This document shows, one piece after another, positions 36,413 to 45,120 of a stretch of 64,000 nt of DNA (the first letter of the stretch is position 1; each line of letters opens with the position of its first letter). The position numbers and the translations under genes are program-made. The stretch spans positions 6,758,001-6,822,000 of the forward strand of contig NZ_CP107799.1 of the NCBI RefSeq assembly GCF_041431135.1. Reading direction: 5' to 3'. The DNA comes from Streptomyces sp. NBC_00554. Its GTDB lineage: Bacteria > Actinomycetota > Actinomycetes > Streptomycetales > Streptomycetaceae. The notes below the pieces were generated by a model, which saw only the letters and a list, made by a program, of their open reading frames with translations, had not been told where the DNA came from and ran no database searches.

Positions 36413-37060
36413 TCAACTCCGAGGGGCCGCGGCCTTGGAGCGCGTCGGGCTCGTGGCGAGGCCGTCGAAGACGATGGCGAGCATCCGGTGCCGTACGTCC
36501 TCCTCGAGGCGGGCGAGTGCGGAGGCTCGTGATGTGGCAACGAGCAAGGCGTACACCTCGGGCAGTTCGACGTCGTCCCGGACGGCGCCGGAGCGTTGGG
36601 CATGCTGCAGCAGCGCACCGACGGCTCGGCGCAGTCCGTCCGATGCCTGGGCGGCGTCGCCGCTGTGGTCACCACCGGCGTCGAGCAGGGCCTCGGCAAT
36701 GGCGATCTTGCCGGCCGCGTCGGCGACCAGGTGGCTGAAGAAGTCGAAGAACGCCGTACCCGGGTCCGTGGCGTCAAACAGCGCTTCGGCCTGCTCGCGC
36801 AGGCGATCGAACCGCTGCACGAGAACGGCCTCCAACAGCGCCGCTTTGGTGGGGAAGTGGCGGAAGACCGTGGCGATGCCGACGCCCGCCAGGCGGGCCA
36901 CCTCCTCGGTGGACGCGGATTCGCCACCCTTGCCGAAGACCTCATCGGCAACGTTCAGGATCCGCTCGCGGTTGGTTCGCGCGTCAGCGCGTTGCGGCCG
37001 TCTGCCGCCGGGGTCGCGGTTGGCTGGGGTGCTGCCGGGGGTGCTGTCTGGGGTGCTCAT
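36413..37060 (-). CDS. TetR family regulator
   Basis: About 215 residues. The helix-turn-helix is RILNVADEVFGKGGESASTEEVARLAGVGIATVFRHFPTKAALLEAV; the C-terminal domain matches SBP56-like TetR members (RMLAIVFDGLA). ATG 37060 is used, but ATG 37075 is possible; neither has a clear ribosome site, and a short or absent leader is likely because the palindrome with its promoter begins at 37083. Represses itself and the divergent SnoaL-like gene in all probability. Confidence 0.88.
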   Translation of the reverse strand: MSTPDSTPGSTPANRDPGGRRPQRADARTNRERILNVADEVFGKGGESASTEEVARLAGVGIATVFRHFPTKAALLEAVLVQRFDRLREQAEALFDATDPGTAFFDFFSHLVADAAGKIAIAEALLDAGGDHSGDAAQASDGLRRAVGALLQHAQRSGAVRDDVELPEVYALLVATSRASALARLEEDVRHRMLAIVFDGLATSPTRSKAAAPRS

Positions 37061-37082
37061 CGCGCTTTCGCTCATATCGCTG

Positions 37083-37130
37083 CTATCCGAAGTCGCGACT
37101 CCGTATAATCGGAGTCCGCACTTCGGATAG
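37083..37130. promoter_or_regulatory. 48-bp palindromic TetR operator with central TATAAT
   Basis: CTATCCGAAGT, three unmatched bases, GACTCCG, then TATAAT, then CGGAGTC, three unmatched bases and ACTTCGGATAG. The arms match at 18 of 21 positions. TATAAT (37104-37109) is a perfect -10 for the rightward gene and TATACG lies on the other strand. Confidence 0.85.
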
Positions 37131-37187
37131 TAGTGCGATGCCATTGCAGACCGGTGCCGGTGCCGGTGCCGATGACGGGAGAGTGTC

Positions 37188-37640
37188 ATGACCCAAGTCC
37201 TCAGTGCGCGGGAGGTTTTCCTCGCGCTCGTGAACGGTGTCGCGGAGGGCCGCTGGAGCGAACTGCCCGATCTGTACGCGGAGCAGACCCATGTGGTGCA
37301 CCCGTTCGACCCGCTTCGCGCCGCCGCGCTCCGTACCCGCGACGAACTCCGCGAACACTTCAGGCCGACCGGTGACGGTCCCCAACTGCACCGCCGGGCA
37401 ACCAACATCACCATCCACGAGACGACCGACCCCGAGGTCATCGTCGCCGAGTTCGAGTACCAGGGAACAGTCGCAGAGACCGGAGAACCCTTCGCGCTGC
37501 CCGGCATCTTCGTCCTGCGGGTACGCGACGGCGAGATCATCAGCTCCCGCGACTACTTCGACCATGTCACCGCCGCCCGAGTCCGCGGCTCTCTCGACGA
37601 ACTCGTCGCAGCCGTGCGGGCGGCCCCGACGGTTACGTGA
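37188..37640 (+). CDS. SnoaL-like/NTF2-fold protein
   Basis: 150 residues with the cone-shaped SnoaL_2 pattern: an N-terminal helix (SAREVFLALVNGVAEGRWSELPDLYAEQTHVVHPFDP), a central strand FEYQGTVAETGEPF and the ending IFVLRVRDGEIISSRDYFDHV. Such proteins are isomerases, hydrolases or binding proteins; no activity can be fixed. GGGAG lies eight bases before the ATG. Under the TetR operator at 37083-37130. A GGTGCC tandem repeat is present in the leader (37152-37171). Confidence 0.85.
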   Translation: MTQVLSAREVFLALVNGVAEGRWSELPDLYAEQTHVVHPFDPLRAAALRTRDELREHFRPTGDGPQLHRRATNITIHETTDPEVIVAEFEYQGTVAETGEPFALPGIFVLRVRDGEIISSRDYFDHVTAARVRGSLDELVAAVRAAPTVT

Positions 37641-37655
37641 GAACCGGGGGCAGGG

Positions 37656-37853
37656 TCACTCGGCCACGGCGCGGGTGAACTCCGTCCAGGCGGCGGAGCC
37701 GATCATCAGGACGGGGCCGTCCGGGGTCTTGCTGTCGCGGACGGGGACGACGCCGGGGAATCCGTCGGCTACCTCGACGCACGCCTCTCCGCCGCCGCCA
37801 CCGCTGTAGCTGCTCTTGCGCCACTGGGTGTTGCTCAGGTCGTACTCGCGCAT
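37656..37853 (-). CDS. DUF397 small protein
   Basis: 65 residues of the Streptomyces DUF397 family, recognised by WRKSSYSGGGGGEACVEVA, V-x-V-R-D-S-K-x-P-D-G-P and the terminal W-x-x-F. Its start overlaps the end of the XRE regulator by 19 bases. DUF397 proteins pair with such regulators in whiJ-type developmental systems, probably as partners or modulators. Confidence 0.9.
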   Translation of the reverse strand: MREYDLSNTQWRKSSYSGGGGGEACVEVADGFPGVVPVRDSKTPDGPVLMIGSAAWTEFTRAVAE

Positions 37854-38668
37854 CGTCTGAAGTCCTCCGCCGCCGACTCGATCAGGGCCAGGGACGCCTC
37901 CGGCGACAACGCGGCGGCCCTGAGCAGATCGTAATCCGCCCGGGTCCGCCTCACTAGTGCCGGATCATCCAGCAGATTCCCCGAATACACGGCCTCTGTA
38001 TAGACAGTTGGCGGAGCGTCCTCGAACTCCATGAGCCACATCATCTTGCCCATCGCTGGGTGCGCCCCGGCCGAGAACGGAAGCACCTGCACCAGCGCCT
38101 TGCGCTCACGCACCATCGCCGCGATCCGGTCGAGCTGCTGGGCCATCGCGGAGGGGCCGCCGACCGGGACGCGCAGGGCCGTCTCGTGCAGGACCGCCCA
38201 ATACACGGGCCGTGTAGCGTCCTTGAGAAGCTGGGTGCGGTCCATGCGCAGCCTGACCATCTCCTCGATGTACTCGTCCGCGGCGAGCGGGTTGTGCGCC
38301 AGGTAGATCGCGCCTGCGTACTCGGGGGTCTGGAGCAGCCCCGGGACGACCGCCGGTGCGTATTCGCAGATCTCCGTAGCGAGCCGCTCAAGTTCCGCCG
38401 CATGCGCGAAGTACTCCGCGTATCGCTCCTCCTTGATGAGTTTTCGCCATAGCCGCTCGAAAAAGCCTCCGGTTTGTAGGATCTCGTCGATCCTCTGTGC
38501 CACATCCAACTGCGGCTTACGAATGGCCTGTTCGAATTGCCCAATATAGCCGCCCGACACAAAAACGCGATGGCCCAACTCCGCCTGGGTTAACGCCGCG
38601 TCCTCCCGTCGCCGTTTCAACTCCGTCCCGAAGAACTCCCAAGCCGCCTGCCGCGAACCGTTGGCCAT
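37835..38668 (-). CDS. XRE regulator with DUF5753 domain (WhiJ-like)
   Basis: About 277 residues. The helix-turn-helix is FGTELKRRREDAALTQAELGHRVFVSGGYIGQFEQAIRKPQ. The DUF5753 domain follows with EYAPAVVPGLLQTPEYAGAIY and VLHETALRVPVGG. ATG 38668 has AAGGGGG about seven bases upstream. This architecture belongs to the many WhiJ paralogues of Streptomyces that influence sporulation or antibiotic production. It diverges from two small genes that complete the cluster. Confidence 0.92.
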   Translation of the reverse strand: MANGSRQAAWEFFGTELKRRREDAALTQAELGHRVFVSGGYIGQFEQAIRKPQLDVAQRIDEILQTGGFFERLWRKLIKEERYAEYFAHAAELERLATEICEYAPAVVPGLLQTPEYAGAIYLAHNPLAADEYIEEMVRLRMDRTQLLKDATRPVYWAVLHETALRVPVGGPSAMAQQLDRIAAMVRERKALVQVLPFSAGAHPAMGKMMWLMEFEDAPPTVYTEAVYSGNLLDDPALVRRTRADYDLLRAAALSPEASLALIESAAEDFRRCASTT

Positions 38669-38783
38669 GGCCAACCCCCTTGCGCTGCCCTGCATTTGTA
38701 GAGCACAGACTCCTGCCGAGTGTAGGCGCAGGGCGTCATGCTGGAGATGAGAAGAGTGAAAGTCGAAAAGGCAGGGGAGCACG

Positions 38784-38990
38784 GTGAAGGCACAGCACTC
38801 GGCGCGGTGCGTCGAAGAGGTGGAGGAAACGGTGAAGGAATTGCGGGCGGCGCTTGCGAACGCCGGAATTACGTTGCCGTCACTAGGGGTCGACCCGGCG
38901 AGTTTGGCGCGAGAGGCGCCCTGTCCGCGAGTTGAATTGGGCGGCTGTTCCGTCGAGTTGGCGGCTCGGCTCGCGGCGGCCCTGCGGTGA
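38784..38990 (+). CDS. Small conserved protein of whiJ/abaA-type cluster
   Basis: 68 residues, mostly helical, with EEVEETVKELRAALANAGITLPSLGVDP. No known catalytic motif. GTG 38784 follows GGGGAG. Its last bases overlap the next gene (GTGA). Proteins of this size and composition appear beside DUF397/XRE pairs; function unknown. Confidence 0.75.
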   Translation: MKAQHSARCVEEVEETVKELRAALANAGITLPSLGVDPASLAREAPCPRVELGGCSVELAARLAAALR

Positions 38991-39202
38991 AGCCGGTGAT
39001 CGGGTCGTACGCGGTGGACACGCGGACGGGAAAGGTGGGGATGGTCATGGGGCACGAGGGACCGTACGTACAGATGAGATCGATCGGCGGGGGCAAGGAG
39101 TGGGACGTCGAGCCGGAGGCGGTCCGCCGGGCGACCCCGGCGGAACGGCTCAGCGCGGCGACGGCGTATGCGAACGCACGCAGCCGCGGTGAGCTGCCCT
39201 AG
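38987..39202 (+). CDS. Small conserved protein of whiJ/abaA-type cluster
   Basis: 71 residues. GSYAVDTRTGKVGMVMGHEGPYVQMR suggests a small beta-barrel, and the rest is helical (ERLSAATAYANARSRGEL). Coupled to the preceding gene by a GTGA overlap. Function unknown. A strong hairpin follows at 39227-39260. Confidence 0.78.
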   Translation: MKPVIGSYAVDTRTGKVGMVMGHEGPYVQMRSIGGGKEWDVEPEAVRRATPAERLSAATAYANARSRGELP

Positions 39203-39226
39203 GACCTGTCCGGCCGCCCGTGGCGC

Positions 39227-39260
39227 GCCTCGGAGCGGACCGACGGCCGCTCCGAGGCGG
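39227..39260. terminator. Bidirectional terminator
   Basis: A perfect 13-base stem (CGCCTCGGAGCGG, loop of eight, complement) between two convergent genes. Confidence 0.8.
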
Positions 39261-39265
39261 GCGGG

Positions 39266-40312
39266 TCAGGCCGGCCAGGTGCTGATGAACTGGCTCTTGT
39301 AGAAGATGGTGGCGTCGAAGGTGTCCGGAGTGCCCTCCTTCGCCGAGATGCCGCAGGCCAGTCGCGGCTGACCCGCGGACATCCAGATCGCGGCGCCCTG
39401 CATGTCACGGCCGGGGAAAGAGTCCGCCACGTGGTGCTGGTACACCTCCGCGTACGAACCCCCGGTCTGGTTCAGGTCGAGGATCACCAGGTACGAGCCC
39501 CTGCCCGCATCGCCGTACGAGAGGTAGACGTACTGGCCGCAGAGCGCGATGCCCTGGAACAGGTCGAGGTCGGAGAGGCCGAGCTCCTTGTTGTTGGGGA
39601 TCGCGCGTTCGGCCAGGCGGTTGTCCTGGCCGAGACGGCCGGCTGCCGCGTCGGCCATGCTGAACACCGCGATCCGCCACACCCGGTCGGCCGGCTCCTG
39701 GGTCGCGTAACGGATGAGCAGCCGGTTCTTGTACGGGTCGATCGCGGGCCGGGGCAGCTTGGCGTAGCTGTTGATCGTCGGCGTACGGTCGTAGATGGTG
39801 ATGACCGGGTTCGTGTAGTCGAGGGTCAGTCCGTCGACGAAGCGGAAGCGGGCGAGCCGCTGGCCGGCTCCTTCCGCGGACGAAGCGCCTTCGAGCCACA
39901 GATACGGCGTCGACCCCGATCCGACCGGTTCCACGCCCATCGACGAGCCGTGGCCGAAGTTCCACAGCGCCATCGCGCCCAGGATGTTCCCCGAGAGGTC
40001 GGTCTTCGTGATCCACAGGTCGCCCTTGTTCCCGGCAGCCTGGCCCGACTTGTCCTGCACGAAGTAGATGTGGCCGTTCACGTTGTCGAAGGCGAAGGAC
40101 TGCATCGCCCAGTTCGGCTGGTGCAGTGTGGCCCGCCGCACGAGGATGTCTCCGTCACCCGGGAGGTAGAAGTGCGGGGTCGCACCGACGTCCGCGTGCG
40201 CCACCCCCGCGGCCCCGAGTGTGACCGCCGGCCCGGCCGCCGCCACCGCGGCGATCCCCGCCCCCCTGCGTAACACCTGTCGTCTGCTCGGTCCATGTCG
40301 CTGCTGTTCCAC
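39266..40312 (-). CDS. Tat-exported beta-propeller-like protein (baseplate/TagC-like)
   Basis: 348 residues. The signal is of Tat type: PSRRQVLRRGAGIAAVAAAGPAVTLGAAGVAHA. The mature part has repeated blades such as QSFAFDNVNGHIYFVQDK and LWITKTDLSGNILGAMALWNFGHGSSMGVE. I recall Streptomyces relatives labelled teichoic-acid-biosynthesis protein C or phage baseplate protein, which share a propeller fold with phage receptor-binding proteins. No phage genes surround it, so it is more likely a surface or secreted binding protein. Activity unknown. Confidence 0.65.
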   Translation of the reverse strand: MEQQRHGPSRRQVLRRGAGIAAVAAAGPAVTLGAAGVAHADVGATPHFYLPGDGDILVRRATLHQPNWAMQSFAFDNVNGHIYFVQDKSGQAAGNKGDLWITKTDLSGNILGAMALWNFGHGSSMGVEPVGSGSTPYLWLEGASSAEGAGQRLARFRFVDGLTLDYTNPVITIYDRTPTINSYAKLPRPAIDPYKNRLLIRYATQEPADRVWRIAVFSMADAAAGRLGQDNRLAERAIPNNKELGLSDLDLFQGIALCGQYVYLSYGDAGRGSYLVILDLNQTGGSYAEVYQHHVADSFPGRDMQGAAIWMSAGQPRLACGISAKEGTPDTFDATIFYKSQFISTWPA

Positions 40313-40489
40313 TGCGAGTCCCCCTCTGTCCGTGACCCGTTCATCACTGACCGGATTTCTGCAGTCTCCATGACAACTGGGGCCAGTGGAACGGGTGTTG
40401 CGTCATGAGAGGGGATTGTGTTCGCCAAGGAAATCGTGGGGTTCCCGGTAGGGCGCCGTACCACTCCCGGCGTACGCGAGAATGGCCTC

Positions 40490-41236
40490 ATGAGCCTGTT
40501 CCGCGACGACGGCATCGTGCTGCGCACCCAGAAGCTGGGTGAAGCGGACCGCATCATCACCCTGCTCACCCGGGGTCACGGACGCGTACGCGCCGTAGCC
40601 AGGGGAGTGCGGCGGACCAAGTCGAAGTTCGGGGCGCGGCTGGAGCCGTTCTCGCATGTGGACGTGCAGTTCTTCGCGCGGGGGAGTGAGCTGGTCGGGC
40701 GGGGGCTGCCGCTGTGTACGCAGAGCGAGACGATCGCTCCGTACGGTGGCGGGATCGTGACCGACTACGCGCGGTACACCTCCGGGACGGCCATGCTGGA
40801 GACCGCCGAGCGGTTCACCGATCATGAGGGGGAGCCGGCCGTGCAGCAGTATCTGCTGCTGGTCGGCGGGCTGCGCACCCTCGCCCGCGGTGAGCATGAG
40901 CCGCATCTCGTCCTCGACGCCTTCCTGCTGCGCTCCCTCGCCGTGAACGGCTACGCGCCCAGTTTCAGTGCCTGTGCGAAGTGCGGGATGGCGGGACCGA
41001 ATCGGTTCTTCTCGGTCGCTGCGGGAGGTTCCGTCTGCGTCGACTGCCGGGTGCCCGGCAGCGTCGTACCCTCGCCGCAGGCCCTCGAACTGCTCGGCGC
41101 GCTGCTGACGGGAGACTGGGAGACCGCGGACGCCGCCGAGCCGCGGCACGTCCGGGAGGGCAGCGGACTGGTGTCCGCCTACCTGCACTGGCATCTGGAA
41201 CGCGGCCTTCGCTCACTGCGTTACGTAGAGAAGTAA
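40490..41236 (+). CDS. recO: DNA repair protein RecO
   Basis: About 248 residues. The N-terminal OB-fold begins MSLFRDDGIVLRTQKLGEADRIITLLTRGHGRVRAVARGVRR. A four-cysteine zinc site is formed by CAKCG and CVDCR. RecO loads RecA at single-strand gaps with RecR. ATG 40490 gives the conserved N terminus; the ATG at 40418 adds unrelated sequence. Followed after 33 bases by uppS, as in other Streptomyces. Confidence 0.95.
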   Translation: MSLFRDDGIVLRTQKLGEADRIITLLTRGHGRVRAVARGVRRTKSKFGARLEPFSHVDVQFFARGSELVGRGLPLCTQSETIAPYGGGIVTDYARYTSGTAMLETAERFTDHEGEPAVQQYLLLVGGLRTLARGEHEPHLVLDAFLLRSLAVNGYAPSFSACAKCGMAGPNRFFSVAAGGSVCVDCRVPGSVVPSPQALELLGALLTGDWETADAAEPRHVREGSGLVSAYLHWHLERGLRSLRYVEK

Positions 41237-41269
41237 AAAGAACCAAGGAACCAAGGAGACGAGAAACAC

Positions 41270-42130
41270 ATGGCCGTACGCGGGATCCTGGGACGCCAGC
41301 GCCGCGAGTACAGGACGCCGGAACCGCACCCGTCCGGTGCCCGCGCGCCCAAGCTCCCCGGTGAGCTGGTGCCGAACCATGTGGCGATCGTCATGGACGG
41401 CAACGGACGCTGGGCCAAGGAACGCGGGCTGCCGCGTACCGAGGGGCACAAGGTCGGCGCCGAGCGTGTCCTCGACGTACTGCAGGGCGCGGTCGAGATG
41501 GGGGTCGGCGCCATCTCGCTGTACGCCTTCTCCACCGAGAACTGGAAGCGCTCGCCCGACGAGGTGCGCTTCCTGATGAACTTCAACCGCGACTTCATCC
41601 GCAAGACCCGCGACCAGCTCGACGAGCTCGGCATCCGGGTCCGCTGGGTGGGCCGGATGCCCAAGCTGTGGAAGTCGGTGGCCAAGGAGCTCCAGATCGC
41701 TCAGGAGCAGACCAAGGACAACGACCGGCTGACGCTGTACTTCTGCATGAACTACGGCGGTCGTGCCGAGATCGCCGACGCCGCGCAGGCCATGGCGGAG
41801 GACATCAAGGCCGGCCGGCTCGAACCGTCGAAGGTCAGCGAGAAGACCTTCGCGAAGTACCTCTACTACCCGGACATGCCGGACGTGGACCTGTTCCTGC
41901 GGCCCAGCGGCGAGCAGCGCACCTCCAACTACCTGCTCTGGCAGAGCGCTTACGCCGAGATGGTCTTCCAGAACGTGCTGTGGCCCGACTTCGACCGGCG
42001 TGACCTGTGGCGGGCCTGCGTCGAGTTCGCCTCCCGCGACCGCCGCTTCGGCGGCGCCGTCCCGAACGACGAACTGCTCGCGATGGAGCGGGCCATGCAG
42101 GGCAACACAGAGGGCGACACGGAGGCCTGA
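41270..42130 (+). CDS. uppS: Isoprenyl transferase (undecaprenyl diphosphate synthase type)
   Basis: 286 residues, cis-prenyltransferase. The diphosphate-binding motif is HVAIVMDGNGRWAKERGLPRTEGHKVGAERV, the central YAFSTENWKRSPDEV and the C-terminal DLFLRPSGEQRTSNYLLWQSAYAEMVF are all intact. It makes the long-chain lipid carrier for peptidoglycan and wall polymers. AAGGAG lies about 10 bases before the ATG. A hairpin terminator follows. Confidence 0.96.
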   Translation: MAVRGILGRQRREYRTPEPHPSGARAPKLPGELVPNHVAIVMDGNGRWAKERGLPRTEGHKVGAERVLDVLQGAVEMGVGAISLYAFSTENWKRSPDEVRFLMNFNRDFIRKTRDQLDELGIRVRWVGRMPKLWKSVAKELQIAQEQTKDNDRLTLYFCMNYGGRAEIADAAQAMAEDIKAGRLEPSKVSEKTFAKYLYYPDMPDVDLFLRPSGEQRTSNYLLWQSAYAEMVFQNVLWPDFDRRDLWRACVEFASRDRRFGGAVPNDELLAMERAMQGNTEGDTEA

Positions 42131-42151
42131 CGCCGCCGCCGTACGAACAGG

Positions 42152-42184
42152 GCGGCACCCGGCGCTCCCCACGCCGGGTGCCGC
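42152..42184. terminator. uppS bidirectional terminator
   Basis: A perfect 13-base stem GCGGCACCCGGCG with a seven-base loop stands between uppS and the convergent protease gene. Confidence 0.8.
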
Positions 42185-42225
42185 TGTCTGTCGTACGGGA
42201 CCTACGGGCCGTACGGGCTACGGGA

Positions 42226-44658
42226 TCAGCTCGTCGTGACCGCCGTGTCGTCGATGACGAAGCTCGTCTGGAGCGAGGAGTCCTCGACACCGGTGAACTT
42301 CAGCGCGACGGTGGTGCCCGCGTAGGCCGACAGGCTCAGGGACTTCGCCACGTACCCGCTGGCCGCGTTCAGGTTGGAGTAGGTGGCCAGAGTCGTCGAC
42401 CCGGCGGTGACCGTCAGCTTGTCGTACTGGGTGCTGGTGGTGGTCTCGGCCGTGTCGATGTGCAGGTAGAACGTGAACGTGGTGCCCGTGCAGCCGCTCG
42501 GGATCGTCACCGACTGGGACAGCGTGTCGGTGTGCGTCGATCCGTAGCCGTCCAGCCAGGCCTTGTAGGAGCCGGTGCGGGCGGCCTGGCTGCTGGAGCT
42601 GGTGATGACCCCGCTGGTGGCGGTCCAAGTGGTGGCGCCCGACTCGAAGCCGGCGTTGCCGAGCAGCTGCGCCGAGGTGCAGGAGCCGCCGCCGCTCGCG
42701 CTGACCGTCCAGGTGAAGGACGCCGTACCCGTGGCGCCCGTGCTGTCGGTCACCGTGACGGTCGTGCTGTAGGTGCCCGCCGTGGTCGGGGTGCCGGAGA
42801 TCGCGCCGGTGGAGCTGCTGATCGACAGGCCGGTGGGCAGGCCGCTCGCGGCGTACGTCAGCGTGCCGCTGTTGGTGCTGCTGGCCGTGATCGCCAGGCT
42901 CACCGCGGTGCCGACCGTCGAGGACTGGCTGCCCGGGTTGGTGACCGTGACCCCCGTGGTCGGCACGGTGATGTGGCTGCCGACGTTGATACCGGCGAAG
43001 GCGTTGCCGACCCCGGCGTACTGGGTGGAGCTGGTGCCGTAGAGCACCCCGGCGGCGTTCAGCGCGGCGGTGCGGGCCTGGGCGTACGTGGTGCTGGACG
43101 TCATGTACGTCGTCAGCGCCTTGTACCAGATCTGCAGGGCGGCGGCCCGGCCGATGCCCGCGACGGCGACACCGTCGGAGGTCGGGCTGTTGTAGGTCAC
43201 GCCGTTGATGGTCTTGGAGCCGCTGCCCTCGGAGAGCAGGTAGAACATGTGGTTCGCCGGGCCCGAGGAGTAGTGGACGTCCAGGTTGCCGACGCCGGAG
43301 TACCAACTGTCCGCGGAGCCGCCGTCCTTGTCGGGCTCGTCCATGTAACGCAGCGGCGTGCCGTCGCCGTTGATGTCGATCTTCTCGCCGATGAGGTAGT
43401 CGCCGACGTCGGTGGAGTTCGCCGCGTAGAACTCCACGCCGGTGCCGAAGATGTCGGAGGTCGCCTCGTTCAACCCGCCCGACTCGCCTGTGTAGTTGAG
43501 GCCCGCGGTGTTGGAGGTGACACCGTGGCTCATCTCGTGCCCCGCCACGTCCAGCGAGGTGAGCGCGTGAGTGCTGCTCGTGCCGTCGCCGTACGTCATG
43601 CAGAAGCAGTCGTCGTCCCAGAACGCGTTGACGTACGCGGTGCTGTAGTGGACGCGTGAGTAGGCCGCGACGCCGTCGTTCTTGATGCCGCTGCGGCCGA
43701 AGGTGTTCTTGTAGAAGTCCCAGGTCGTCTGGGCGCCGAAGTGGGCGTCGACACCGGCGGTCTGGGTGTTGGAGCCGGACCCGGTGCCCCAGGTGTCGTC
43801 GGCGTCGGTCATCAGGGTGCCGGTGCCGGAGGTGCCGTTGCTGAGGCTGTACGTCTTGTGGGTGCCGCGCGTGGTGTCGTTCAGCTGGTACGTCGAACCG
43901 GACAGCGTGGTGCCGATGGTGACCGTTCCGCTGTACTGGCTGTTGCCGGTACCGGTCTTGATGTCCTGGTACTGGTAGAGCTCCGCGCCGGTGGCGGCGT
44001 CGGTGACGACGTGCAGCCTGCTGGGCGTGCCGTCGTCCTGGAGACCGCCGATCACCGTCTCCCAGGCGAGCTTCGGGGTGCCGTTGCCGGCCCAGATCAC
44101 CTTGCGGGCGCTGTCGGCGGTGGCCTTCTCGGCGTCCAGGGCCTTGGCGGCGCCGAGCGCCTTGGTCTCGGCGGCCGACTTGGTGAAGGTCGGGGTGGTG
44201 GAGGCGACCTTGATGGTCTGCTTGGTGTTGAAGGTGCTGCTGACCGTGCCCGAGGCCTGCGAGGCGGGCGGGGTGTGCACCACGATGTCGCCGCCGAGGA
44301 CCGGCAGCCCGGCCCAGGTGCGCTCGTACCGCGTGTGCAGCGTGCCGTCGTTGTCCTTGGCGACGTCCTTGACGACCAGCTTCTCCTTGGCGCCGAGGCC
44401 CAGGGTGGTGGCGGTCTGCGTGGTCTTCTCGGCCGCGCTCTTGATCAGCGCGGTGCGCTGGGTGGGGGTGAGCTCCGCCTCAAGTGCGCTGGTGCGCAAG
44501 GGGCTTGGGCTCGGGGGAGCGGGCTTCGCGGCGGCCGGAACCGTCTGGACACCGACTGCCAGGAGTGCGGCGGCGGCGACCAGCGCGCCGGCTGCGGTCG
44601 TCCTGGGGGAGAGTCGACCGGGGGTGAGGAGGGATCTGTGGGGGCTGTTGCGTCTCAC
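42226..44658 (-). CDS. Secreted thermolysin-like M4 metalloprotease, multidomain
   Basis: About 810 residues. A signal segment (TTAAGALVAAAALLAVGVQTVPAAA) is followed by an FTP/PepSY propeptide to about residue 210. The M4 catalytic domain has LDVAGHEMSHGVTSNTAGLNYTGESGGLNEATSDIFG and the catalytic histidine in LDVHYSSGPANHMFYLL. A putative Ig domain (GLPTGLSISSSTGAISGTPTTAGTYSTTVTVTD) and a C-terminal jelly-roll domain (NAGFESGATTWTATSGV) follow. GTG 44658 is five bases from AGGAG. It degrades extracellular protein. Contrast the short, apparently intracellular M4 enzyme at 13638-14735. Confidence 0.93.
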   Translation of the reverse strand: MRRNSPHRSLLTPGRLSPRTTAAGALVAAAALLAVGVQTVPAAAKPAPPSPSPLRTSALEAELTPTQRTALIKSAAEKTTQTATTLGLGAKEKLVVKDVAKDNDGTLHTRYERTWAGLPVLGGDIVVHTPPASQASGTVSSTFNTKQTIKVASTTPTFTKSAAETKALGAAKALDAEKATADSARKVIWAGNGTPKLAWETVIGGLQDDGTPSRLHVVTDAATGAELYQYQDIKTGTGNSQYSGTVTIGTTLSGSTYQLNDTTRGTHKTYSLSNGTSGTGTLMTDADDTWGTGSGSNTQTAGVDAHFGAQTTWDFYKNTFGRSGIKNDGVAAYSRVHYSTAYVNAFWDDDCFCMTYGDGTSSTHALTSLDVAGHEMSHGVTSNTAGLNYTGESGGLNEATSDIFGTGVEFYAANSTDVGDYLIGEKIDINGDGTPLRYMDEPDKDGGSADSWYSGVGNLDVHYSSGPANHMFYLLSEGSGSKTINGVTYNSPTSDGVAVAGIGRAAALQIWYKALTTYMTSSTTYAQARTAALNAAGVLYGTSSTQYAGVGNAFAGINVGSHITVPTTGVTVTNPGSQSSTVGTAVSLAITASSTNSGTLTYAASGLPTGLSISSSTGAISGTPTTAGTYSTTVTVTDSTGATGTASFTWTVSASGGGSCTSAQLLGNAGFESGATTWTATSGVITSSSSQAARTGSYKAWLDGYGSTHTDTLSQSVTIPSGCTGTTFTFYLHIDTAETTTSTQYDKLTVTAGSTTLATYSNLNAASGYVAKSLSLSAYAGTTVALKFTGVEDSSLQTSFVIDDTAVTTS

Positions 44659-45082
44659 TCGTACTCCTACTGCGACGGCCGCGGTTCGGCGGCCGGAGAC
44701 AGATCCGGGCAGACGGGGGTGTGCAGCCCGGGGCGAGCTGAGCAGCGCGCATCCCTCGTGAGGGGGCAGGGTGCGCAAGACGTGGGGGATGGCTGGAGGA
44801 ACAGTGACACCCTTGATGAGGGCATGTCATCTGAACCCGGGAGGTCGAGGGTTATCCCTCTGCCTCACGGGTGACCAGGCCGTTCGATGGACGTTCGATG
44901 ACTCTTCGTTGACGGAACGGCGGTCGGACAGGCTCGGTCGGGCCCGACGGTCTCACCGCGCGGCGCGCACGCGCGCGTATCTCCCGTGGATCCGGGGGCC
45001 TTGGCTGCGGGGTCCCGGCGTTGGGGCTGGGGTCGGGGTGGGTCGCGTGGCCCGGCGCTTGCGGGGTGCCGCTGTGCCCACC
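44659..45082. other. Intergenic region upstream of the M4 protease
   Basis: No convincing gene is visible on either strand. It must carry the promoter of the minus-strand protease; no clear -35/-10 pair could be fixed. A short palindromic run (GGCGCGCACGCGCGC) lies near 44960. Confidence 0.5.
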
Positions 45083-45103
45083 CGTGCCGCCCCTAGCGGC
45101 ACG
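45083..45103 (-). terminator. zur terminator
   Basis: CGTGCCGC-CCCTA-GCGGCACG, a perfect eight-base stem 18 bases after the zur stop codon. Confidence 0.6.
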
Positions 45104-45120
45104 CATGCCCACAGTCAGAG

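Noticed and set aside
39266..40312. Evidence for a prophage from a baseplate-like protein
   Set aside because: No other phage genes adjoin it and flanking genes are core chromosomal.
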